From Archaeoglobales archaeon (GTDB taxonomy: Archaea > Halobacteriota > Archaeoglobi > Archaeoglobales > Archaeoglobaceae), in contig QMZC01000015.1 in NCBI GenBank assembly GCA_003662995.1, forward strand, positions 1-34,892: a DNA stretch of 34,892 nt, given 5' to 3'. This document shows, piece after piece, positions 9,368-19,828 of this stretch (its first letter is position 1; the number at the start of each line of letters is the position of its first letter). Below the pieces are notes generated by a model. That model worked only from the letters and a program-made list of their open reading frames with translations, searched no databases and was not told the origin of the DNA. Both the position numbers and the translations under genes were made by a program.

Positions 9368-10545
9368 GATAAAACGTCTTCAATGTAAATTTCCACAATC
9401 TTCTCAGCCACATCAGCCTTTAAACCTTCAATCCACTCGGTCTTCTTATCCGTAATAACTAAAACCCTTGTGTCAACCGTCCCCATGCCCTTCTCAAGCA
9501 CATCGTTGGCAACCATCATCTCAATCTTGTCATTAACCTTTTTATCGTGGGCTATTTTGTAAAGCTCCTCATCACTAACTCCCGTCTCAGCTTTGAAGCC
9601 TATTACCTTACCATCGTAAATCTTCCTCACTTCCCAAAGAACCTTTGGTGCTGCCCTGAGCTTTAAAGTCAACTCATGTGTCGTTTTAATCTTACTTTCA
9701 ACCATATCTAATATGAAGTCTGAGGCGGCAGCAGCAGAAACAAACAGATCACATCCCTTTTTGACTTCCTCAAGCGTTTTTTCCAGCATGTTTATGACTG
9801 ATGTAACTTTAATTTCTTTAAATTCTGGCAAATTCAAACCAGATGGCTTTGATGTGATAACTACTACTTCTGCCCCTCTCCTCCAAAATTCTAAGGCTAT
9901 TTCCTGCCCCATAATTCCAGAGCTTTTGTTGCTGATGAACCTAATTGGATCTATCTGCTCGTAGGTAGGGCCTGATGTTACAATGACTCTCTTACCTTTC
10001 ATCTCCTTAAGATACAAAGCCCTTTCAACGTGCAAGCAAATTGTTTCAATGTCGGGAAACTTAGCCTTGTTCTCCTCAAACTTTGGAGTTAAAACCTCTA
10101 CACCCATCTTTTCAAGTTTCTCCAAGTTCTCTTTAACCGCCTTGTTTTCATACATTCCGCCATGCATCGCTGGCACGACGATGATTGGCTTTTTTGAGCC
10201 TAAGGCAGTGGTAGCCATGGTTGTCACTGGTGTGTCATCTATGCCGTTCGCTATTTTTGAAATTGTATTGGCTGTTGAGGGTGCTATTAAGTACAAATCA
10301 GCCTCACCTTCCAACCCCAAGTACTTCACATGCTCAACTTTGCCCGTTATCCCAACAATAACTGCATTTTGCGTTGCAAACTCCAATGCGTAGGGATGTA
10401 TTATTTTTCTTGCCGCTTTACTCATTACTGCAACTACCTCTGCTCCTCGTCGCCTCAACTCCCTTGCCAACTTCACGGTTTCAACGGCAGCAATGCTTCC
10501 TGTAACACCCAACACTATCTTCTTTCCCTCAAGCTTCTTTGGCAT
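9364..10545 (-). CDS. coaBC: Bifunctional phosphopantothenoylcysteine decarboxylase / phosphopantothenate-cysteine ligase
   Basis: 393-aa CoaBC fusion. It makes 4'-phosphopantetheine in coenzyme A synthesis in two steps: cysteine ligation (CoaB half) and FMN-dependent decarboxylation (CoaC half). The N-terminal flavoprotein half has VLGVTGSIAAVETVKLA, the conserved histidine region VEHVKYLG, the APSTANTISKIANG motif, and VPAMHGGMYEN, where bacterial enzymes have PxMNxxM. The ligase half starts near residue 185 with VTSGPTYEQIDPIRFISNKSSG. It starts 17 nt inside the end of the polyferredoxin gene, with GGGTG upstream as ribosome-binding site, and is followed by pantoate kinase with an ATGA overlap. 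The pairing puts two archaeal CoA-pathway genes in one operon. Confidence 0.93.
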   Translation of the reverse strand: MPKKLEGKKIVLGVTGSIAAVETVKLARELRRRGAEVVAVMSKAARKIIHPYALEFATQNAVIVGITGKVEHVKYLGLEGEADLYLIAPSTANTISKIANGIDDTPVTTMATTALGSKKPIIVVPAMHGGMYENKAVKENLEKLEKMGVEVLTPKFEENKAKFPDIETICLHVERALYLKEMKGKRVIVTSGPTYEQIDPIRFISNKSSGIMGQEIALEFWRRGAEVVVITSKPSGLNLPEFKEIKVTSVINMLEKTLEEVKKGCDLFVSAAAASDFILDMVESKIKTTHELTLKLRAAPKVLWEVRKIYDGKVIGFKAETGVSDEELYKIAHDKKVNDKIEMMVANDVLEKGMGTVDTRVLVITDKKTEWIEGLKADVAEKIVEIYIEDVLS

Positions 10546-11821
10546 GTTTTACACCCTTAAGGAATAACTCCAACTTTCCAGTTTCGAATGCCCTTCTGTA
10601 TCCTGCTCTTTTTAAAGCTTGCTCTATTGGTTTAAGCTTCTCCTCCAAAGCTTTTTTAGTCTTTTCATCGATCTTCTTAAATTCAATCTCCTCCTCAACA
10701 ACTTCAACTTCTCTTTCTTCCCTCAAAAATCTTCTATCAGGCTCTTTCACCCTCTCTTTAGCCACAACTCTGGTTAGAGCGTCTTCCCAAGCCTCCCTCC
10801 ATGGCATATTTGTTGCCAACTCTTTCGTATAGTACGTGTATCTTTTTACCTCAATCAAATCGTAGGGGCATGAGTTTTCACAAGCCCCGCAATAAACGCA
10901 AAAGTCAGCATTAAAGTGCACTCTCCCCTTGTCTTTGGAAACATACCAAACCCTGTTGTGTTTGCAGATTATTATGCATGCTGCACATCCAACTGGGTCA
11001 CATCTGTACATTCTTGCCTCAAACAACTTCAATTCACCATCTATTGGCTTCAAAGTCTTTGCAGCATCGTATGGGCAAACCTTCTCACAATACCCGCAAT
11101 GTGAACATAATTCCTGATTTATCTCTATTTCAGCAATCTTTTCTGGCAATTTAAAGTCTATCCTCTTTCCCTCAATCTTTAAAGCCTCTTCAGGACAAAT
11201 TTCTTCACAAAGCTTGCAGTAGTCGCATTTTGTTTCATCAACCAAAATCTCCTCATAAGGCATTATGTCGTCTGGCTTAACTTCTTTCTCAACCAACTTG
11301 AACGCTTCACAAAATTCAACGCAAATTCCGCAAAAGTTGCACTTTTCCCTATCTAAATACAATTTACCCTCCAAACCTTCATTTTTCTCTTCAATTTGCT
11401 GTCTTGTAATGTAAACGTGCCTCGTTATCGCTTTAGTGGGGCAAACTTTGTAGCACAGAGTGCATTCCTTACAATTTTCGTACTTGTAAGTGTAACAGAC
11501 TGGAGACAACGGCAATTCATCTTTCTCAACTTTCTCACCATTGATGTAAAATTCGAAAGAGTTGAACGGGCAATATGAATAGCAAATACCGCAATATGCA
11601 CACTTCAAATGATCAATTACAACCGGCGGCATCTCCAAGCCTAAAGCTATATCATGAATGGGCCCAAGCTCAATCGCATTGACAGGGCAAGCGTAAACAC
11701 AAATTCCACAACCATTACACCATTTGTAATCGTAAATAAGCTCTCTAACTTCATCTTTTGCTTTTTGAATGTACTTAAATTTGGTCTCATCAACCATGTC
11801 AACGTCCCTTTGAACTTCCAT
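10529..11821 (-). CDS. Polyferredoxin with eight [4Fe-4S] motifs (FwdF-like)
   Basis: 430-aa electron-transfer protein with eight cysteine clusters in a row: CNGCGICVYACP (about residue 35), CAYCGICYSYCP, CKECTLCYKVCP, CNFCGICVEFCE (last Pro lost), CDYCKLCEEICP, CSHCGYCEKVCP, the irregular CDPVGCAACIIIC, and CVYCGACENSCP. These predict up to eight [4Fe-4S] clusters. A charged, helical C-terminal tail of about 90 aa follows. Eight clusters and the overall layout match FwdF, the polyferredoxin of formylmethanofuran dehydrogenase, used by Archaeoglobales in the C1 pathway. No fwd catalytic subunit is in the window, so the partner is unproven. A TATA-like AATATATATT (11841-11850) about 24 nt ahead of the ATG and the absence of a ribosome-binding site point to a leaderless first gene of an operon with coaBC and pantoate kinase. 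Confidence 0.72.
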   Translation of the reverse strand: MEVQRDVDMVDETKFKYIQKAKDEVRELIYDYKWCNGCGICVYACPVNAIELGPIHDIALGLEMPPVVIDHLKCAYCGICYSYCPFNSFEFYINGEKVEKDELPLSPVCYTYKYENCKECTLCYKVCPTKAITRHVYITRQQIEEKNEGLEGKLYLDREKCNFCGICVEFCEAFKLVEKEVKPDDIMPYEEILVDETKCDYCKLCEEICPEEALKIEGKRIDFKLPEKIAEIEINQELCSHCGYCEKVCPYDAAKTLKPIDGELKLFEARMYRCDPVGCAACIIICKHNRVWYVSKDKGRVHFNADFCVYCGACENSCPYDLIEVKRYTYYTKELATNMPWREAWEDALTRVVAKERVKEPDRRFLREEREVEVVEEEIEFKKIDEKTKKALEEKLKPIEQALKRAGYRRAFETGKLELFLKGVKHAKEA

Positions 11822-12018
11822 TGAGGTTATTTAATTTGGCAATATATATTTGTTGATGTTTGATCGTAAAATCTTACAGTCGTTTTTTGAACCGAAGAAC
11901 AAACGCTATCATAACATCATGTTTAAAATTGAAATTTCTTTAAGTATCCATTCAAATTCATTAAAATGTCCACAAATTCCAACGAAAATATTAAAAATCT
12001 TTAAGGTGTGAGGCATGT
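11822..12018. promoter_or_regulatory. Divergent promoter region, polyferredoxin operon / AMP phosphorylase
   Basis: 197 bp. The minus-strand TATA element is AATATATATT at 11841-11850. The plus-strand element is ATATTAAAAA near 11987-11996, about 25-30 nt before the AMP phosphorylase ATG at 12019, with GGTGTGAGG between. No palindromic operator is apparent in the middle of the region. Confidence 0.5.
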
Positions 12019-13536
12019 ATGAAGTTCAAGGTTAAGCTATTTCCAATAAAAACCGACAAGTACGTAGTTGTTATGAATCAATCCGATGCCGATGAGCTTG
12101 GATTGCTTGAAGGAGACAGGGTTAAAGTAATTTACGATTCAAGAAATTCCTTCAATGCTACTGTTCAGATTGCCGTTGGGATGATCGACAGGGGTGAGAT
12201 AGGGATCACTTCTTGCATTGAGGACAGATGCATAATTTCAGAGGACTTTGAAGTTAAAGTCGTGCCTGTACCTAAGCCGAAATCCGTTGAATACATTAAG
12301 AAAAAGCTGGATGGTGGTAAACTCGGCAAGGATGAAATTTATTCAATTATAAAGGACATTGTGGATAATACTCTAAATGAAATAGAGATGACGGCGTTTG
12401 TGCTCTCAAGCTATCTGAACGGTATGGATTTTGATGAAATAGAGTGGATGACAAGGGCTATGATTGAGACTGGTGAAACTCTTTCGTTTGAAAGGGGGAT
12501 TGTTGTTGATAAACACAGCATTGGAGGTGTTCCGGGCAATAAGATATCGCTGTTAATAGTGCCAACAATTGCTGCTGCAGGTTTGCTAATTCCAAAGACG
12601 GCAAGTAGAGCGATAACATCTGCAAGTGGCACCGCTGACACCATGGAAGTGTTCGCTGATGTTAATTTACACATTGACGAAATTAAGGAGATCACAGAAA
12701 AAGTGGGAGGAGTGATAGCGTGGGGTGGAGCAACGGAAATTGCCCCAGCGGACGACAAAATAATCCACGTTGAATATCCTTTGGCTATAGACCCCAAACC
12801 TCAACTTCTTGCAAGCGTCATGGCTAAGAAGGGGGCAATTGGGGCAAGGTATGCAGTAATTGACATTCCAACGGGCGAGGGTTCAAAGGTGCCGAATGTT
12901 GAGAAGGGGAGAGAATTAGCCAACGATTTCGTTGAGATGGGGAGGAGGTTGGGCTTAAACATCACTTGTGCTTTAACCTACGGTGGCCAACCAGTTGGAA
13001 GGGCTGTTGGTCCGGCTTTGGAGGCTTGGGAGGCTTTGAAGGCAATGGAAGAGAAGAGGGGTTCTGCGAGCTTGCTTGAAAAAGCTTTGGGAATAGCGGG
13101 CATACTGTTCGAGATGACTGGAAAGGCGACAAACGGTTACGCTTATGCAAAGGAGCTGTTTGAGTCTGGAAAAACCCTAGAGAAATTTATGGAAATTGTC
13201 GAGGCTCAGGGTGGTGAAAAAGTAAAGTCGGATGACATTCCTATCGGTGATAAGGTTTACAAGATAAAATCAAATTTTGAAGGAGCAGTGGTTGGTGTAA
13301 GCAATCAAAGAATCGTGAAGATTGCAAGGGCTGCCGGAGCACCCAAAGACAAGGGTGCTGGCGTGTACATACACAAGAAGAAGGGTGAAATTGTAAGTGT
13401 TGGGGATGATTTGGTAACGATTTATGCCGAGAAGGACTGGAAGTTGGATAATGCGATTGAAGTCGCTCAAAAAGAGCCGCCAATCCTCGTTTCGGGTATG
13501 ATACTGGAGAAGTATCCATCCTATAGGTACGTTTAA
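12019..13536 (+). CDS. deoA: AMP phosphorylase
   Basis: 505-aa archaeal AMP phosphorylase (DeoA-related). It phosphorolyses AMP, CMP or UMP to ribose-1,5-bisphosphate and the free base, the first step of the archaeal nucleotide-salvage route that feeds Rubisco-type enzymes. The archaeal N-terminal domain (residues 1-85: KLFPIKTDKYVVVMNQSDA) precedes the thymidine-phosphorylase-like core. The phosphate and base loop KHSIGGVPGNK is near residue 163, and TASRAITSASGTADTMEVFA and GGQPVGRAVGPALEA follow. Length is right for the archaeal enzyme (about 500 aa) and longer than bacterial thymidine phosphorylases. An alternative ATG lies 4 nt upstream out of frame; the frame is fixed by the KFKVKLFP start. 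Citrate synthase follows after 9 bp, so the two are cotranscribed. No Rubisco or ribose-bisphosphate isomerase gene is in the window. Confidence 0.93.
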   Translation: MKFKVKLFPIKTDKYVVVMNQSDADELGLLEGDRVKVIYDSRNSFNATVQIAVGMIDRGEIGITSCIEDRCIISEDFEVKVVPVPKPKSVEYIKKKLDGGKLGKDEIYSIIKDIVDNTLNEIEMTAFVLSSYLNGMDFDEIEWMTRAMIETGETLSFERGIVVDKHSIGGVPGNKISLLIVPTIAAAGLLIPKTASRAITSASGTADTMEVFADVNLHIDEIKEITEKVGGVIAWGGATEIAPADDKIIHVEYPLAIDPKPQLLASVMAKKGAIGARYAVIDIPTGEGSKVPNVEKGRELANDFVEMGRRLGLNITCALTYGGQPVGRAVGPALEAWEALKAMEEKRGSASLLEKALGIAGILFEMTGKATNGYAYAKELFESGKTLEKFMEIVEAQGGEKVKSDDIPIGDKVYKIKSNFEGAVVGVSNQRIVKIARAAGAPKDKGAGVYIHKKKGEIVSVGDDLVTIYAEKDWKLDNAIEVAQKEPPILVSGMILEKYPSYRYV

Positions 13537-13545
13537 TGGGGTGAA

Positions 13546-14673
13546 ATGATGATAAAATCGGGAATGGAAGATGTTATTGCGTGTCAGAGTGACATTTGCA
13601 GGATTGAGATTGAAAACGGCAGGGCTATTTTGGAGTATAGGGGGTACGACATCCATGATTTGGCAAAACACTCGTGTTATGAAGAAGTAGCCTATCTGCT
13701 TTTGTTTGGTGAACTGCCAAGTAAAAGTGAACTTGAATACTTCAAGGCTGAATTGGCTGACAAAAGAGAATTACCACCACAAATAATTGGCTTATTAACT
13801 CACCTCCCACCAATTACTCACCCGATGGTTGTTTTAAGGACTGCCATCTCGTATCTGGGTTCGATGGATAAATACATACATCACAGGAGTTATGAGAAGA
13901 GTATAGAGAAGGCTAAGAGTTTAATTGCCAAGTTTCCAACAATCGTTGCGTATTATCACAGAATTAGGACTGGGCAGAACTTGGTGCATCCGAACGATGA
14001 TTTTGACCATGCGGCAAACTTTCTGTACATGCTTCATGGAGAGGAGCCAAGCTGGACTTCCATAAAGGCTTTGGACTTGGACTTAATCCTTCACGCTGAC
14101 CATGAATTGAACGCATCAACATTTGCTGCCAGGATTGCAGCATCTACAATGGCAGACATGTATGCGAGTGTTGTTGCTGCTACTGGCACGTTAATGGGTC
14201 CATTGCATGGCGGAGCGGCACAAAAGGTTATGGAGATGTTGAGGGAGGTAGCTGTCCCTTGGAGGGCTGAGGAGTACGTTAAAGAGAAGCTCGAGAGAAA
14301 GGAGAGGATTATGGGGTTTGGACACAGGGTTTACAAGAAAACAATGGACCCAAGGACAATTGAATTGAAGGTTTTGGCTAAGAAGTTGGCTGATGAGAAG
14401 GAGCCAAAGTGGTATGAGATAAGTGAGGCAATTGCTGAAGCTGTGTACAAGCTTAAAGGATTGCTGCCCAACGTTGATTTTTATTCAGCTAGCGTTTATG
14501 CCAACCTCGGAATTCCCGACGACTTATTCATAAACATATTTGCATTGGGAAGAATAGCTGGCTGGACAGCTCACATAATTGAACAGTACGAGAACAACAG
14601 GCTGATAAGACCAAGAGCTTTGTATACTGGTGGTAAAAACAAGCATTACGTGCCAATAGAGGAGAGAGATTAG
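13546..14673 (+). CDS. gltA: Citrate synthase
   Basis: 375-aa citrate synthase of the short archaeal/Gram-positive type, condensing acetyl-CoA with oxaloacetate. The catalytic triad regions are present: HADHELNASTFAAR (about 183; the substrate-binding histidine motif), GPLHGGAAQ (about 218, catalytic His), GFGHRVYK (about 257), and DFYSASVYANLGIP (about 310, catalytic Asp). The N-terminal segment IENGRAILEYRGYDIHDLA is typical. Two ATGs in tandem (13546 and 13549) follow GGGGTGAA; the first is adopted, but the second has better spacing. It is the second gene of a unit with AMP phosphorylase. A methylcitrate synthase role cannot be excluded from sequence. Confidence 0.94.
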   Translation: MMIKSGMEDVIACQSDICRIEIENGRAILEYRGYDIHDLAKHSCYEEVAYLLLFGELPSKSELEYFKAELADKRELPPQIIGLLTHLPPITHPMVVLRTAISYLGSMDKYIHHRSYEKSIEKAKSLIAKFPTIVAYYHRIRTGQNLVHPNDDFDHAANFLYMLHGEEPSWTSIKALDLDLILHADHELNASTFAARIAASTMADMYASVVAATGTLMGPLHGGAAQKVMEMLREVAVPWRAEEYVKEKLERKERIMGFGHRVYKKTMDPRTIELKVLAKKLADEKEPKWYEISEAIAEAVYKLKGLLPNVDFYSASVYANLGIPDDLFINIFALGRIAGWTAHIIEQYENNRLIRPRALYTGGKNKHYVPIEERD

Positions 14674-14710
14674 TTTTTTAATTGTTTTTTCTGATTTAAA
14701 ACAACATTGA

Positions 14711-16553
<1,843 letters not shown>

Positions 16554-16557
<4 letters not shown>

Positions 16558-18197
16558 AGCAACATCACCACCATCACGTAGTTGTAAATGAAGTGAATTG
16601 TTGACGAAACAAGCAAAGCCCTCTTAAAACCAAATTTCAGCAACAATACGAACACGAGCATTGTTAATGAGTGTAAAAGTAATGGTAGTAATAAAAATTT
16701 GGATAAAAAGAGAATGTTGTATTCGGAAATGCTAACTAAAAGGAGAACTTTCTCTCCAACAAAAAATCCAAAGGCTGAAAATAAAGCAGATGAGAATAAG
16801 TTTGCCTTGTTTTTAAATGCCGCATAAACAAATGTAGCTTTAAATGTCTCTTCAACCAAAGCTATTGAAGCGATCAACACCGGAATGGAATAAGATTGCG
16901 GTAAAACGAAAAGAATGGAGAGTAAGAAAAATTCCACAACAAAAACGAATGGGATTGAAAACAACGAAGCGAGAAATGTGTGGTAGTCTTTTTTGATAAT
17001 CTTTGTTGTCACAAGCATAATTTTATCAACAATACTCCTTGAATACATTATCTCAGAATCCATAGCTTTTGAAGACAAATAAAACAGGATTATTGCCATC
17101 GAGTAAAACTGAAATGTTGAAAAAGCATAATCTTTTAGATTTAGCTTTGAAGTCTCAAAAAAAGAGAGCATTTGTGTGATTGGAGAGACTTTGCTTACGG
17201 GTATCGTGCCAGAAAAAACTGCTGGGATGAATACGTAAGTTGTTATCAACAATGATATGACGAGCAACAGAAACGTTGCCTCCCTGTAACTCCTCGAGAC
17301 TATAGATATAAAGCATTGGATGGACATTAAAAAAAGTACTATGGGCAATACGAACAACAAACAAACGATGCTCTCCCCAACAATTAATGAAACTATTACA
17401 ACCGTTAGTGCAGACAGAATCAGGTATGGAATAGTTCTTCCTACAATGATTTTTTTGGTTGTGGTTGTGGAAATTAAGACCTCAAGCCTCCTTGAAACCT
17501 TGTCTTCAATAAGCGATGATGAGAATACTTGAATTGCAAAGTAGGATGGAATCACGAACAGAAATGAATAAATCAGCTTTCCTAACAAACTGGGTGGGGA
17601 AAGATTTTCGGGTGTGGAGTATTCAGGTTTTTTGACAAGCAACTTTGGTTCTAACCCTTTTAGTTCTTTCATAGGAATTTTAGATTTCTCTGGTTGAGTT
17701 TCTTCTTTTTTCTCGCCAATCTTTTGCTCAATTTTTTCCTCCTCTGTTTTACCTCCCATAGATACCTTGGATGGTGTAAACACAACCTTTGTTTCCCTCT
17801 TTAAATACTCCACAGAAACCAAAACGGGAAAGGCTTTGCTACCATACTTTTCAAATAAATAGTAGTCGTACTTTTCTCTCAAATAGCTTCTTAGTTCATC
17901 TGCTGCCGAAAAAGACTTATCTGAACCGCTAATAACAATTTTGTTTGAATCTAACATCAAATCAATCCGCTTTGTATGCAAGCAATCCACATTGCAATTG
18001 TACAACACAAACCTCGGATCGTCGATGTCTTCGTTTGTAACAATTTTATACAGCATGTAATCAGATTTTACTCCACTAACTGCCGAATAATAAGCAGAAA
18101 GTGCTGAAAGAATAATCAGAAGGATTAATACTAAGATAAACTTCCTCGAATACTTCTTTCTCGACTTTTTCAATTCGAGCTTGAAAATCTTGAACAT
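16554..18197 (-). CDS. ABC-2 permease fused to a PrsW-type intramembrane protease domain
   Basis: 547 aa when started at the ATG at 18197 (MFKIFKLELKKSRKKYSRK); an in-frame ATG at 18254 would add 19 residues but would overlap the divergent ATPase start. The first part resembles its neighbour: an N-terminal helix, an extracytoplasmic domain with a Glu/Lys-rich segment near 180, then helices and the ABC-2 coupling motif SSSLIEDKVSRRLEVLISTT. The last 110 residues form a second membrane domain with the M82/PrsW-like pattern: EETFK (EExxK), FFVGEK, LLHSLTM, and HFIYN near the C-terminus. These glutamates and histidines are the expected metalloprotease residues. The fusion suggests that export and intramembrane proteolysis act on the same substrate, for example a processed peptide. 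That is inference; a CPBP-like assignment is the alternative. Confidence 0.75.
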
Positions 18198-18240
18198 TGT
18201 AATCAGAAATTCTAATATACTTAAATCTTTAACTATTATT
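18198..18240. promoter_or_regulatory. Divergent promoter of the ABC exporter
   Basis: Only 43 bp separate the permease and ATPase start codons. AATATACTTAAA near 18212-18223 can serve as a TATA box, about 25 nt from each start depending on strand. Both transcripts are probably leaderless and share the same short region. Confidence 0.45.
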
Positions 18241-19068
18241 ATGCTTAGTATCATGAATTTAACTAAGAAGTACGGTGATTTTACAGCTTTAGATAACGTT
18301 AGTTTTAAAATTAAAGAGGGTGAAATTCTGGGTTTGATTGGGGAAAATGGGGCGGGAAAGTCAACAACGATTAAGATTATTGTCGGTTTAATCGAGCCGA
18401 CAAGTGGTTCAGTTGAGTACTACGGAAGGAAATTTGATAGTGGTGTAAAAAAGATGATCGGATATTTGCCTGAGGTTGATTCGTTGTATGAGAATATGAA
18501 CGCCATTGAATACCTCACATTTTTTGCAAGCTTGTATGATGTATCAGAAAACAAAGCAAAAAAGAGAGCTGAGGAGCTTTTAGATATGTTGAATTTGCAG
18601 AACAAACAGATTTCAGAATTTTCAAAGGGTATGAGGAGGAAATTATCAATAGCCAGAACTCTAATTCACAACCCGAAGATTCTTGTTTACGATGAACCCA
18701 CAGGTGGTTTAGACCCAAGCACCTCACTTTTCATAGCAAGGTTGTTGGAGGGGTTGAAGGAGAGCAAGGTAATACTTTTCTCAGCCCACAACTTGTATTA
18801 CGTTGAGTCAATTTGCGATAAGGTTGTTGTGTTGAAGGAGGGTAAGATGCTTTATTACGGAGAATTGGACGAACTCATAGGCGTTGGAAGAGAATACACG
18901 GTTTTTTATGCGTTAAACGGTAGAAAAGATGTTTTTACAACATCAAGTATAGACGAATTAAACAGATTTGTTGGGGAAATTGTGGTAGAAGGAGGGAAAA
19001 TATTAGGAATGGAGCAAAAATCTCCTAGATTGGAGGACGTTTACTTTAATTTGATTAACAAAGCCTGA
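18241..19068 (+). CDS. ABC transporter ATP-binding protein
   Basis: 275-aa nucleotide-binding subunit of an ABC-2/NatA-type exporter. The Walker A loop GENGAGKST is near residue 35, the Q-loop region GYLPEVDSLYENM follows, the signature is FSKGMRRKLS (about 126), Walker B and D-loop are ILVYDEPTGGLDP (about 147), and the H-loop is SAHN (about 180). A TTG at 18181 would add 20 residues but lies inside the divergent permease gene; the ATG at 18241 fits the usual ABC start and the TATA spacing. It pairs with the two permeases transcribed in the opposite direction. Confidence 0.9.
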   Translation: MLSIMNLTKKYGDFTALDNVSFKIKEGEILGLIGENGAGKSTTIKIIVGLIEPTSGSVEYYGRKFDSGVKKMIGYLPEVDSLYENMNAIEYLTFFASLYDVSENKAKKRAEELLDMLNLQNKQISEFSKGMRRKLSIARTLIHNPKILVYDEPTGGLDPSTSLFIARLLEGLKESKVILFSAHNLYYVESICDKVVVLKEGKMLYYGELDELIGVGREYTVFYALNGRKDVFTTSSIDELNRFVGEIVVEGGKILGMEQKSPRLEDVYFNLINKA

Positions 19069-19086
19069 ACGTTTGGAAAAACAAAA

Positions 19087-19107
19087 TCAGTAGGCTTACA
19101 AAGCCCA
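19087..19107. terminator. Hairpin downstream of the ABC ATPase gene
   Basis: AGTAGGCTT, loop ACA, AAGCCCACT: a 9-bp stem with one mismatch. It lies 19 bp after the ATPase stop and before the L1 promoter. There is no following T-run, so function as a terminator is uncertain for an archaeon; it may simply be transcribed structure. Confidence 0.35.
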
Positions 19108-19111
19108 CTAC

Positions 19112-19189
19112 CGTTAAGTTAAAATACCCACCTATTATGTGTGTTAAAGCCGTAGGAGGCATAAGCCGTTGGCACTACGGGGTGATAGA
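19112..19189 (+). promoter_or_regulatory. L1 operon promoter and leader hairpin (candidate L1 autoregulatory site)
   Basis: TTAAAATAC near 19115-19125 is a TATA candidate, which places the transcript start near 19145. The leader then folds at once: CCGTAG (19150-19155) pairs perfectly with CTACGG (19175-19180). Inside is a second short stem, GGC-ATAA-GCC (19158-19167), leaving an asymmetric internal loop. The ribosome-binding site GGGGTGAT (19179-19186) abuts the outer stem. In Methanococcus, L1 represses its own L1-L10-L12 mRNA by binding an rRNA-like stem; the gene order here is the same, so a similar role is plausible but unproven. Confidence 0.5.
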
Positions 19190-19828
19190 GTGTTAGTGGA
19201 GAAGGATAAACTCGTCAATGCGTTGAATGAGGCTATAAACAATTCAAAGCCGAGGAAATTTGTAGAGACAGTCGAAATGGCAGTTAATCTAAGAAACGTA
19301 GATTTAAAAAGACCAGAAAACAGAATCGACACTATTATCGCTTTACCGCATGGTTTGGGTAAGCCGAGGAAGGTTGGGGCTTTTGCGAAGGGTGAAACTG
19401 CTTTAAAGGCTAAGGAGATTGCTGACATAGTCATATCGCCTGAAGAGATTGATGAATTGGCTAAAAACAAGAGAAAGGCAAAGAAAATTGCATCTCAAAT
19501 GGACTTTTTTATTGCGGAAGCGCCATTAATGCCCGAAATTGGTAAAAAGCTCGGTCCTGTGTTGGGACCAAGAGGTAAAATCCCACAACCAATTCCACCG
19601 CTTGCAGACCCCAAACCGTTCATTGAAAGGCTAAAGAAATCGGTAAAAATAAGGACTAGAGACAAACCAACCTTCCACGCTCCAATTGGGAGGAGAGACA
19701 TGGATGTAGAGAAGATAGCAGAAAATGCTTTGGAAATTTTGAAGGTTGTTGAAGGCAAATATGAGCCACAAAATATAAAATCCATCTACGTAAAAACGAC
19801 AATGGGCAAGGCTGTAAGGGTGATATAA
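19190..19828 (+). CDS. rpl1: 50S ribosomal protein L1
   Basis: 212-aa archaeal uL1, the protein of the mobile L1 stalk next to the ribosomal E site. Conserved features include TIALPHGLGKPRKVGAFAKG, the FIAEAPLMPEIGKKLGPVLGPRGKIPQP core (seen in parts near residues 105-130) and the C-terminal KSIYVKTTMGKAVRV. The start is taken as GTG 19190, because GGGGTGAT lies 3 nt upstream. A TTG at 19169 would add seven residues but sits inside the leader hairpin. The stop overlaps the P0 start as TAATG. No L11 gene precedes it. Confidence 0.95.
   Translation: MLVEKDKLVNALNEAINNSKPRKFVETVEMAVNLRNVDLKRPENRIDTIIALPHGLGKPRKVGAFAKGETALKAKEIADIVISPEEIDELAKNKRKAKKIASQMDFFIAEAPLMPEIGKKLGPVLGPRGKIPQPIPPLADPKPFIERLKKSVKIRTRDKPTFHAPIGRRDMDVEKIAENALEILKVVEGKYEPQNIKSIYVKTTMGKAVRVI

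Noticed and set aside
8616-10560. Plus-strand frames opposite pantoate kinase and coaBC
   Set aside because: Ser/Thr/Pro-rich translations without domains, fully antisense to recognised genes.
19087-19180. tRNA or other structured RNA gene upstream of L1
   Set aside because: Two hairpins are present but no cloverleaf, T-loop or CCA-like end; they fit better as a trailing hairpin and the L1 leader.
19169-19190. TTG at 19169 as L1 start
   Set aside because: It sits inside the leader hairpin without a ribosome-binding site; GTG 19190 has GGGGTGAT directly upstream.
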